From NCBI RefSeq assembly GCF_002155975.1, contig NZ_MUMI01000026.1, positions 1 to 42,211 of the forward strand: 42,211 nt of DNA. The letters run 5' to 3'. Positions within the stretch are counted from its first letter, which is position 1; each line of letters starts with the position of its first letter. Source of the DNA: Amycolatopsis kentuckyensis. Lineage in GTDB: Bacteria; Actinomycetota; Actinomycetes; Mycobacteriales; Pseudonocardiaceae. Below the pieces are notes generated by a model. The model searched no databases. It saw only the letters and a program-made list of their open reading frames with translations, and was not told the DNA's origin. Below are positions 8,258 through 15,267 of the stretch, one piece after another. A program made the translations under genes and the position numbers.

Positions 8258-8799
8258 ACGCCTGGCTCGACGATGCCCTGACCAAGGTGGCGGCCGACGC
8301 GACGGCGCTGCGCACGGTGTTCCCCGCCGTCGGCCGCCGGGTCGGCCGGGGACCGTCGGACGTCCCCGGCCGGACGGTCGACGACGTCGCCCGCGTCCGG
8401 CTCCTGGAAGCGGCCCCCGGCGCCGCGGCGGAACTGCCCGATCTCTACCGCTACGGCGACGCGGCGGAGAAGCGGGCGGTCCTGCACGGGCTGTCCGTTG
8501 TGGACACCGGCGAAGCCGGGGTCGAGCTGGTCGCGGACGCCCTCCGCACCAACGACACCCGCCTGGTGACCGCGGCGATGGGCGAGTACGCCGCCACCCA
8601 CCTCGACGCGCCCGCGTACCGCCACGGCGTCCTCAAGTGCGTCTTCATGGGCATCCCCCTGGAAGACGTGGCCGGCCTGGACCGCCGGACCGACGAAGAA
8701 CTGCTGCGCATGCTGCGGTCCTTCGCCGCCGAACGCACCGCGGCGGGCCGCGAAGTCCCCGCCGATCTCCGCACCCTGCTGAACGAACAGGACGGCTGA
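8254..8799 (+). CDS. eboA: EboA domain protein
   Basis: This 181-residue, mostly helical protein contains the conserved stretch ending RLLEAAPGAAAELPDLYRYG, then GDAAEKRAVLHGLSVVDTGE and LKCVFMGIPLEDVAGLDRRT. These match my memory of the EboA family, in which C-(V/I)-F-M-G-IP-L is a signature. It is shorter than most EboA proteins. No catalytic motif is visible and its biochemical role is unknown; ebo genes as a group are linked to secondary-metabolite processing or traffic, for example scytonemin in cyanobacteria. GTG 8254 overlaps the previous stop. Position directly ahead of the TatD gene is the usual eboA-eboB order. Confidence 0.75.
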   Translation: MNAWLDDALTKVAADATALRTVFPAVGRRVGRGPSDVPGRTVDDVARVRLLEAAPGAAAELPDLYRYGDAAEKRAVLHGLSVVDTGEAGVELVADALRTNDTRLVTAAMGEYAATHLDAPAYRHGVLKCVFMGIPLEDVAGLDRRTDEELLRMLRSFAAERTAAGREVPADLRTLLNEQDG

Positions 8800-9650
8800 T
8801 GCGCATCTTCGATCCCCACATCCACATGAGCTCCCGGACCACCGACGACTACGCGGCCATGCACGCCGCCGGCGTCCGGGCACTGGTCGAACCGGCGTTC
8901 TGGCTGGGCCAGCCGCGCACGAACGTCGGCAGCTTCACCGACTACTTCGACGCACTGGTCGGCTGGGAACCGTTCCGCGCGAGCCAGTTCGGCATCGCCC
9001 ACCACTGCACGATCGCGCTCAACCCCAAGGAGGCCAACGACCCGCGCTGCGCCCCGGTGCTCGAACTGCTGCCGCGGTACCTGGAGAAGGACGGCGTGGT
9101 CGCGGTCGGCGAGATCGGTTACGACTCGATGACCGCGGAGGAGGACAAGGCCTTCGCCGCGCAGCTCGCCCTGGCCGTCGCCCACGACCTCCCGGCGCTC
9201 GTCCACACCCCGCACCGCGACAAGGCGGCCGGGACCGAGCGGAGCATCGCCGTCGTCCGCGAGTCGGGGATCGCGCCGGACCGCGTGGTGCTCGACCACC
9301 TCAACGAGGTGACCGTCGCGATGGTCAAGGAATCCGGCTGCTGGCTGGGCTTCTCGATCTACCCGGACACGAAGATGGACGAGGACCGGATGGTCGCGAT
9401 CCTGCGCGAGTACGGCACCGAGCGCGTGCTGGTGAACTCGGCCGCCGACTGGGGCAAGAGCGACCCGCTCAAGACCCGCAAGACCGGCGACGCGATGCTG
9501 GCCGCCGGGTTCACCGAGGACGACGTCGACCGGGTGCTGTGGCGCAATCCGGTGGAGTTCTACGGCCGGAGCGGGCGGCTTTCCCTGGAAGGGGTCTCTT
9601 CGGAAGCCGAGTTCGCGGGCAACTCGATCCTGCGCGGGGCGCGCAAGTGA
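8799..9650 (+). CDS. eboB: TatD-family metal hydrolase, EboB-like
   Basis: The 283-residue TIM-barrel metallohydrolase retains the TatD metal ligands: HxH in RIFDPHIHMSSR near residues 7-9, Glu in VGEIGYDSM, His in LVHTPHRDK, His in VLDHLNEV and Asp in VNSAADWGKSD. Family members hydrolyse phosphodiester or amide/ester bonds, and the substrate here is unknown. ATG 8799 overlaps the eboA stop as TGATG, giving coupled translation. It differs from housekeeping TatD DNases in its long CTIALNPKEAND region, and it sits in an ebo-type operon. Confidence 0.82.
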   Translation: MRIFDPHIHMSSRTTDDYAAMHAAGVRALVEPAFWLGQPRTNVGSFTDYFDALVGWEPFRASQFGIAHHCTIALNPKEANDPRCAPVLELLPRYLEKDGVVAVGEIGYDSMTAEEDKAFAAQLALAVAHDLPALVHTPHRDKAAGTERSIAVVRESGIAPDRVVLDHLNEVTVAMVKESGCWLGFSIYPDTKMDEDRMVAILREYGTERVLVNSAADWGKSDPLKTRKTGDAMLAAGFTEDDVDRVLWRNPVEFYGRSGRLSLEGVSSEAEFAGNSILRGARK

Positions 9651-10774
9651 GGTTCCGGCACCGCGACGGCACGCTGGTCCACCTCGCCTACTGCACCAAC
9701 GTCCACCAGGCCGAAGACCTCGACGGCGTGCTCGCCCAGCTGGCCCGTTTCGGCGAGCCGGTCCGCGAGCGCCTCGGCGTGGACCGGCTCGGGCTCGGCC
9801 TCTGGCTGGCCCGGCCGGTGGCCTCCGAGCTGGCCGGCGACCCGGCCGCGGTGGCCCGCCTCAAGCGTGAGCTGGCCGCCCGCGGCCTGGAGGCCGTCAC
9901 CTTCAACGGGTTCCCCTACCAGGGCTTCCACGACCCGGTCGTCAAGCACAAGGTGTACCGGCCGGACTGGTCGGCACCCGAGCGCACGCGGTACACCCTG
10001 GACCTCGCGCGGCTGCTGGCCGAGCTGATGCCGGACGACGCGGTGCGCGGCAGCGTGTCGACCCTGCCGCTCGGCTGGCGCACGGACTGGCGGGGCGACG
10101 ACGGGCAGCTGGACGTCCTCGCCAGGGGACTGGCCGCGCAGGACCGGCCGGTGCGGGTGGCGTTCGAGCCGGAGCCCGGCTGCATCATCGAGACCACCGC
10201 GCAGGCCGCGTCCCTCCTGTCCGAAGTGGACAATGAGCGACTGGGTGTCTGCCTCGACACCTGCCACCTCGCGGTGGGCTTCGAGGACCCGGCCGCCGCG
10301 CTGGGCCGGCTCGAAGCCGCCGGGCTGGCCGTCGTCAAGCTGCAGGCGTCGGCCGCGCTGGAAGCCCCGGATCCCGCCGATCCCGCCACGCGGGCCGCGT
10401 TGGCCTCCTTTGTGGAGCCGCGATTCCTGCACCAGAGCACCGAAGGAGCCCCACCCGGAGCCGACGACCTCGATCTCGCGCTGGCCGGCGGCCTCCCGGG
10501 CCGGGCGCCGTGGCGGGTGCACTTCCACGTCCCGCTGCACGCCGAGCCGGCGCCGCCGCTGACGTCGACCCGGCCGGTGCTGGCGGGCACCCTGCACGAG
10601 CTGTTCGGCGGCGCGGCCGCGCGCACCGACCACGTCGAAGTCGAGACCTACACCTGGCAGGTGCTCCCGGACGCACCCGCCGACGACGCCGGGCTGGTCG
10701 CGGGCATCGCGGCCGAGCTGGACTGGACCCGGCGGCAACTGACCACCCTGGGCCTGGAAGAGGTGTCCGCATGA
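9647..10774 (+). CDS. eboE: Metabolite traffic protein EboE-like
   Basis: The 375-residue protein has the EboE signature start LAYCTNVHQAEDLDG, then VTFNGFPYQGFHDPVVK and YRPDWSAPERTRYTLDLA. It is a xylose-isomerase-like TIM barrel, with a Glu in VAFEPEPGCIIETT and Asp/His in GVCLDTCHLAVGFEDP. FEPEPG and LDxxHC also occur in the third gene of this operon, so the two are distant paralogues. In other bacteria EboE has been tied to export or trafficking of a metabolite, but no reaction is established. GTG 9647 overlaps the eboB stop and the eboF-like gene begins inside its stop. Confidence 0.82.
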   Translation: MRFRHRDGTLVHLAYCTNVHQAEDLDGVLAQLARFGEPVRERLGVDRLGLGLWLARPVASELAGDPAAVARLKRELAARGLEAVTFNGFPYQGFHDPVVKHKVYRPDWSAPERTRYTLDLARLLAELMPDDAVRGSVSTLPLGWRTDWRGDDGQLDVLARGLAAQDRPVRVAFEPEPGCIIETTAQAASLLSEVDNERLGVCLDTCHLAVGFEDPAAALGRLEAAGLAVVKLQASAALEAPDPADPATRAALASFVEPRFLHQSTEGAPPGADDLDLALAGGLPGRAPWRVHFHVPLHAEPAPPLTSTRPVLAGTLHELFGGAAARTDHVEVETYTWQVLPDAPADDAGLVAGIAAELDWTRRQLTTLGLEEVSA

Positions 10775-12141
10775 GTTTGCTCGTCCTCGACGTCGTCGGG
10801 CTCACGCCGCGGCTGCTCCCGCACATGCCGAACCTGCGCAAGATGGCCGAACCGGGCTTCACCGCCGAGCTCGGCACGGTGTTCCCCGCGGTCACCTGCT
10901 CGGTGCAGTCGACGTTCCTCACCGGGCTCACCCCGGCCGGGCACGGGATCGTCGGCAACGGCTGGTACTTCCGCGAACTCGGCGAGGTGTTCCTGTGGCG
11001 CCAGCACAACAAGCTGGTGCAGGGGGACAAGTTCTGGGACGCCGCCCGCCGCGCGCAACCCGGCCACCGGGTCGCGAACGTCTGCTGGTGGTACGCGATG
11101 GGCGCGGACACCGACCTCACGGTGACCCCGCGGCCGATCTACCACGCCGACGGCAAGAAGTCCCCGGACTGCTACACCCACCCGCCCCGGCTGCACGACC
11201 GGCTGGTCGGCGCCCTCGGCGAGTTCCCGCTGTTCACCTACTGGGGCCCGACGGCCTCGATCACGTCGTCGAAGTGGATCATCGCGGCCGCACAGCAGGT
11301 GCTGGCGCAGGACAAGCCGGACACGACGCTGGTCTACCTCCCGCACCTGGACTACGACCTGCAGCGCTTCGGCCCGGACGCCCCCGAGGCGGCGGCCGCC
11401 GCGCGGGAGATCGACACGGCTTTGCGGCCCCTGCTGGACTTCGCGGCCGCGGGCGGGCACACCGTCGTCGCGTTGTCGGAGTACGGCATCACGAACGCCC
11501 GCCGGCCGGTCGACGTCAACCGGGCGCTGCGCCGCGAAGGCCTGCTCGCCGTGTACGTCCAGGCGGGCATGGAGTACCTGGACCCGTGGACGTCCCGGGC
11601 GTTCGCGGTCGCCGACCACCAGGTCGCGCACGTCTACGTCGCCGATCCGGCGGACGTCCCGCGGGTGCGGGACATCGTCGCCGGACTGCCCGGAGTGGAC
11701 GCCGTGCTGGATCGCGCCGGCCAGGCCGGGCTGGGCATCGACCACGAACGGGCCGGTGAACTGGTCGCGATCGCCGAGCCGGACAGTTGGTTCACCTACT
11801 ACTACTGGCTGAGCGACGACCGCGCGCCGGACTTCGCGAAGACCGTCGAGATCCACCGCAAGCCCGGCTACGACCCGGCCGAGCTGTTCTTCGACCCGAA
11901 GGACCCGCGGGCCAAGCTGAAGGCGGCGGCCGCGCTGGCCCGCAAGAAGCTCGGCCTGCGGTACTCGATGCAGGTCGTGCCGCTGGACCCGGCGCCGGTC
12001 CGCGGCAGCCACGGCCGCCTTCCGGACTCGCCCGGGGACGGGCCGGTGCTGCTGTGCTCGGACCCGGCGTTCGCGCGCGAGAAGATCCACGCCACGGAGG
12101 TCAAGGACTTCCTGCTGGCGGCCGCCGTTCCGACCAAGTGA
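10771..12141 (+). CDS. eboF: Alkaline-phosphatase superfamily protein, EboF-like, altered metal site
   Basis: The 456-residue protein has the fold landmarks of nucleotide pyrophosphatase/phosphodiesterases: Asp7 in LLVLDVVGLTP, the nucleophile region TVFPAVTCSVQSTFLTGLTP (Thr42), and PAGHGIVGNGWYF. Canonical enzymes then have D-x-x-G-H and S-D-H-G-M. Here these appear as DYDLQRFGP (Asp194 kept, His replaced by Gln198) and SEYGI (Asp and His replaced by Glu237 and Tyr238). A two-metal phosphodiesterase site is therefore not intact, and it may bind rather than cleave, or use a modified site. ATG 10771 overlaps the eboE stop. Confidence 0.75.
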   Translation: MSLLVLDVVGLTPRLLPHMPNLRKMAEPGFTAELGTVFPAVTCSVQSTFLTGLTPAGHGIVGNGWYFRELGEVFLWRQHNKLVQGDKFWDAARRAQPGHRVANVCWWYAMGADTDLTVTPRPIYHADGKKSPDCYTHPPRLHDRLVGALGEFPLFTYWGPTASITSSKWIIAAAQQVLAQDKPDTTLVYLPHLDYDLQRFGPDAPEAAAAAREIDTALRPLLDFAAAGGHTVVALSEYGITNARRPVDVNRALRREGLLAVYVQAGMEYLDPWTSRAFAVADHQVAHVYVADPADVPRVRDIVAGLPGVDAVLDRAGQAGLGIDHERAGELVAIAEPDSWFTYYYWLSDDRAPDFAKTVEIHRKPGYDPAELFFDPKDPRAKLKAAAALARKKLGLRYSMQVVPLDPAPVRGSHGRLPDSPGDGPVLLCSDPAFAREKIHATEVKDFLLAAAVPTK

Positions 12142-12152
12142 GGAGGTTCCCC

Positions 12153-12803
12153 GTGCGGGTGCTGGTGTTCTCCAAGACGGCCGGGTACCGGCACGACTCG
12201 ATCCCGGCGGGAATCCGGGCGATCCGGGAGCTCGGTTCGGCGCACGGGTTCGACGTCACGGCGACCGAGGACGCGTCGGCGGTCACGGCCTCCTGCGACG
12301 CGGTGGTGTTCCTGTCCACCAGCGGTGAGGTCATGGACGCGGCGCAGCAGGCGGCGTTCGAATCCTATGTGGAGGGTGGCGGCGGCTACGTCGGCGTCCA
12401 CGCCGCAGCCGACACGGGGTACGACTGGCCGTGGTACGGACAGCTGGTGGGGGCCCGGTTCAAGACCCACCCGGAGATCCAGCGGGCCCGGGTCGTGACC
12501 GAAGACGGCACGCACCCGGCGACCGCCCACCTGCCGCCGGTGTGGACCCGGACCGACGAGCTGTACGACTTCCGCGCCAACCCGCGTGGCCGGGTGCACG
12601 TGCTGCAGACGCTGGACGAGTCCAGCTACACCGGTGGCGGGATGGGGGTGGACCACCCCATCACCTGGTGTCACCCGCAGGGCCGCGGCCGGGCGTTCTA
12701 CACCGGGCTCGGTCACCCGGGCGAGTCGTACGCCGACCCGGCTTTCCGCGCGCTCCTGCTGGGCGCGATCCGCTACGCCGCGGGAGTGCTTCCCGCGGCG
12801 TAG
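12153..12803 (+). CDS. ThuA-domain (trehalose-utilisation-like) protein
   Basis: The 216-residue class-I-amidotransferase-like ThuA protein has VRVLVFSKTAGYRHDSIPAG at the start, GGGYVGVHAAADTG in the middle and WCHPQGRGRAFYTGLGHPGE near the end. ThuA proteins occur with sugar and cyclitol metabolism genes, but their reaction is not firmly known. There is no signal peptide. GTG 12153 has GGAGG about 7 bases upstream, which partly overlaps the end of the eboF-like gene. It is the last gene of the operon; its final codons form the terminator stem shared with convergent xylA. Confidence 0.82.
   Translation: MRVLVFSKTAGYRHDSIPAGIRAIRELGSAHGFDVTATEDASAVTASCDAVVFLSTSGEVMDAAQQAAFESYVEGGGGYVGVHAAADTGYDWPWYGQLVGARFKTHPEIQRARVVTEDGTHPATAHLPPVWTRTDELYDFRANPRGRVHVLQTLDESSYTGGGMGVDHPITWCHPQGRGRAFYTGLGHPGESYADPAFRALLLGAIRYAAGVLPAA
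12773..12803. terminator. Hairpin inside the ThuA 3' end, between convergent genes
   Basis: CTACGCCGCGGGA (12773-12785) and its perfect complement (12791-12803) form a 13-bp stem with the loop GTGCT. The right arm includes the ThuA stop codon and lies 8 bases from the xylA stop. It can act as a terminator for both converging transcripts while also encoding the last residues of ThuA. Confidence 0.75.
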
Positions 12804-12810
12804 CGGCCGG

Positions 12811-13959
12811 TCAGCGCACGCCGAGCAGGTGCTCCAGGGCGAGCTGGTTGAGCCGGGTGAAGTGGTAGCCGCGCGCGGCGGCCGCGTCGAGGTCGAACTC
12901 GTCGTTCAGGACGTCGTCGAACGTCTCGCCCGGCGCCAGCGTCGGCGTCGAGAGGTCCGGGACCCGCGAAGCTGCCAGGGCCTCCGCGACCTCGGGGTCG
13001 GCCCGGAACGCGGCCGACTTCTCCTTGAGGATCAGGTACGTCCGCATGTTCGCCGCGGCGGACACCCACACGTCTTCGGCGTCCTCGGTGCGCATCGGCT
13101 TGTAGTCGAAGTGGCGGGGGCCGTCGTAGCCGCCGTTCTCCAGCAGGTCGACCAGGAAGAACGCGCTCTTCAGGTCGCCGTGGCCGAAGATCAGGTCCTG
13201 GTCGTACTTCGGGCCGTGCTGGCCGTTGAGGTCGATGTGGAACAGCTTGCCCTGCCACAGCGCCTGCGAGATGCCGTGCACGAAGTTCAGCCCGGCCATC
13301 TGCTCGTGCCCGACCTCGGGGTTGAGGCCGAACATCTCCGACCGCGCGAGCTGGGAGATGAAGCCCAGCGCGTGCCCGATGGTCGGCAGCAGGATGTCAC
13401 CGCGCGGCTCGTTCGGCTTGGGCTCCAGCGCGAACCGCAGCGAGTAACCCTGCTCGACGACGTAGTCCGCGAGCAGGTCCAGGCCCTCCTTGTAGCGGTC
13501 CAGCGCCGCGCGGACGTCCTTCGCGGCGTCGGACTCGGCGCCTTCGCGGCCGCCCCAGACGACGTACGTCTGCGCGCCCAGCTCGGCCGCCAGGTCGAGG
13601 TTGCGGCGCACCTTCCGCAGCGCGTACCGGCGGACGTCGCGGTCGTTGCTGGTCAGGCCGCCGTCCTTGAACACCGGGTGGGTGAACAGGTTCGTCGTCG
13701 CCATCGGCACCTTGAGGCCGGTCTCGGCCAGCGCCTTGCGGAAACGCTCGATCGCCTTGTCGCGGTCCGGCTCGGTGGCCAGCAGGTCGTCGTCGTGGAA
13801 GGTCACGCCGTAGGCGCCCAGCTCCGCCAGCCGGTGCACGCTCTCCACCGGGTCCAGCGGCGGCCGCGTGGCGACCCCGAACGGGTCGGCGGCGGGCCAG
13901 CCCACGGTCCAGAGGCCGAAGGTGAACTTGTCGGCCGGCTGGGGAGCGAAGTCGCTCAT
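12811..13959 (-). CDS. xylA: Xylose isomerase
   Basis: The 382-residue enzyme interconverts D-xylose and D-xylulose (and glucose/fructose) with two divalent metals. Visible landmarks: [10 protein letters not shown], catalytic His in [17 protein letters not shown], metal Glu in [21 protein letters not shown] and the metal-binding [18 protein letters not shown]. Length and motifs match the actinobacterial class I enzymes. ATG 13959 is preceded by GAAGGGA. No xylulokinase gene is next to it. It is divergent from a ROK repressor with an operator in the 99-bp gap, so it is probably induced by xylose. Confidence 0.97.
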   Translation of the reverse strand: MSDFAPQPADKFTFGLWTVGWPAADPFGVATRPPLDPVESVHRLAELGAYGVTFHDDDLLATEPDRDKAIERFRKALAETGLKVPMATTNLFTHPVFKDGGLTSNDRDVRRYALRKVRRNLDLAAELGAQTYVVWGGREGAESDAAKDVRAALDRYKEGLDLLADYVVEQGYSLRFALEPKPNEPRGDILLPTIGHALGFISQLARSEMFGLNPEVGHEQMAGLNFVHGISQALWQGKLFHIDLNGQHGPKYDQDLIFGHGDLKSAFFLVDLLENGGYDGPRHFDYKPMRTEDAEDVWVSAAANMRTYLILKEKSAAFRADPEVAEALAASRVPDLSTPTLAPGETFDDVLNDEFDLDAAAARGYHFTRLNQLALEHLLGVR

Positions 13960-13971
13960 GACTGTCCCTTC

Positions 13972-13996
13972 ATTTAGTTCACGTTGTAGACTAAAT
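13972..13996. promoter_or_regulatory. ROK (XylR-type) operator between xylA and its regulator
   Basis: ATTTAGT (13972-13978) and ACTAAAT (13990-13996) are perfect complements 11 bp apart. They form an AT-rich dyad in an otherwise GC-rich intergenic gap. This matches the TTAGT/ACTAA style of XylR/ROK operators and lies just ahead of the xylA ribosome binding site, where binding would block xylA expression. Confidence 0.75.
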
Positions 13997-14058
13997 ATGC
14001 GCCGCGGCGGTCCCCGGCGTCAAGAGGCCCGGTTAGAGTGCTTCGGAGGAGGGACACG

Positions 14059-15222
14059 ATGACGCAGGCCGTGCGGCACGAAGAGATGCGCGCCCGCAAC
14101 CTCGAGGTCGTGCTCGGCGCGGTCGGCCGCGGTGGCCCGCTCACCCGGGCCGCGCTCGCCGAGGTCACCGGCCTGACCAAGTCGACCGTCTCGAAACTGG
14201 TCGGCGACCTGGTGGACGCGGGCCTGCTCGCCGAGACCGGCCCCGCGCGGGCGGGCGAACGCGGCCGGCCGGGCGTGGCACTCGTGCTCAGCGGGGCGCG
14301 CGTGGCGTCACTGGGCCTGGAGGTCAACGTCGACTACCTCGCGGTGCGCGTGCTCGACCTCACCGGCGAGGTCCGGGTGGCCGCCCGCCGCGACCGCGAC
14401 AACCGCGGCTCCCGGCCGAAGAAGGTCCTGGGAGAGCTGCAGGACCTGGCGGCGGAGGCACTCGCCGAGGCGCACCGGCTGGGGCTGGAGGCGGCGGGCG
14501 CGGTGCTGGCGGTGTCCGGCCCGGTCGGCGACGGCGTGCTGTTCAGCGCCCCCAACCTCGGCTGGCAGGACGTCCGCCCGGCCGACCTGCTGCGCCTGCC
14601 GGTCCCGGTCGAGCTGGACAACGAAGCGAACCTCGCGGCGCTCGGCGAGCTCTGGTACGGCGACGGCGAACCCGACTTCCTCTACGTCTCCGGCGAAATC
14701 GGCATCGGCGCGGGGCTGGTCGTGAACGGCGTGCTCTACTCCGGCGCGACGGGCCTGGCCGGCGAGCTCGGGCACGTGGTCGTCGCTCCGGAGGGCGCGC
14801 CGTGCCGCTGCGGCGGCAGCGGCTGCCTGGAGACCTACGCCGGGCAGGAAGCCTTGCTGACGGCGGGAAAGGCCGCCTCGGTGCCGTCGTTGCTGGCCGC
14901 TCTCGAGGGCGGCGACGAGACGGCGCTGGCGGCGTGCGCGGCGGCCGGGCGTGCCCTCGGCATCGCCCTGACGTCGGCGGTGAACCTGCTGGACCTCGAC
15001 CGCATCGTGCTCGGCGGGGTGTTCACGCAGCTGTACCCGTGGTTGTCCGGGCCGGTGTCCGAGGTGCTGGCGAAGCGCCTGGGCGGCCTGCGCGGCACGC
15101 CTCCGGTGCTGACGGCGTCCCGGCTGGGCGGAGACGCGGCCACCCTCGGCGCGGCCGGCCGGGTCATCCACCGCGTCCTGGCGGATCCGGCGCCCTTCGT
15201 CACCCGGGCTCAGGAAGCGTGA
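14059..15222 (+). CDS. ROK-family transcriptional repressor (XylR-like)
   Basis: The 387-residue protein has an N-terminal winged helix (residues about 15-65: LTRAALAEVTGLTKSTVSKL and DLVDAGLLAETG) fused to a ROK sugar-kinase-like domain. The ROK zinc motif is visible at APCRCGGSGCLETYAG, preceded by GLAGELGHVVV. The helix-turn-helix identifies it as a regulator rather than a glucokinase. ATG 14059 follows GGAGGAGGG. Divergence from xylA and the intervening TTAGT dyad point to xylose-responsive repression of xylA and probably of itself. Confidence 0.9.
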   Translation: MTQAVRHEEMRARNLEVVLGAVGRGGPLTRAALAEVTGLTKSTVSKLVGDLVDAGLLAETGPARAGERGRPGVALVLSGARVASLGLEVNVDYLAVRVLDLTGEVRVAARRDRDNRGSRPKKVLGELQDLAAEALAEAHRLGLEAAGAVLAVSGPVGDGVLFSAPNLGWQDVRPADLLRLPVPVELDNEANLAALGELWYGDGEPDFLYVSGEIGIGAGLVVNGVLYSGATGLAGELGHVVVAPEGAPCRCGGSGCLETYAGQEALLTAGKAASVPSLLAALEGGDETALAACAAAGRALGIALTSAVNLLDLDRIVLGGVFTQLYPWLSGPVSEVLAKRLGGLRGTPPVLTASRLGGDAATLGAAGRVIHRVLADPAPFVTRAQEA

Positions 15223-15256
15223 AGGCCGCCCCGGGGATCCCCGGGACGGCCTCCAC
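15219..15256. terminator. Terminator between convergent ROK and subtilase genes
   Basis: A 17-bp stem with two mismatches (15219-15235 against 15240-15256) is centred on GATC and begins at the ROK stop codon. It starts GTGAAGGCCGCC, like the terminator at 2538, so both may belong to the same repeated terminator type. Confidence 0.75.
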
Positions 15257-15267
15257 GGACCTGCGGA

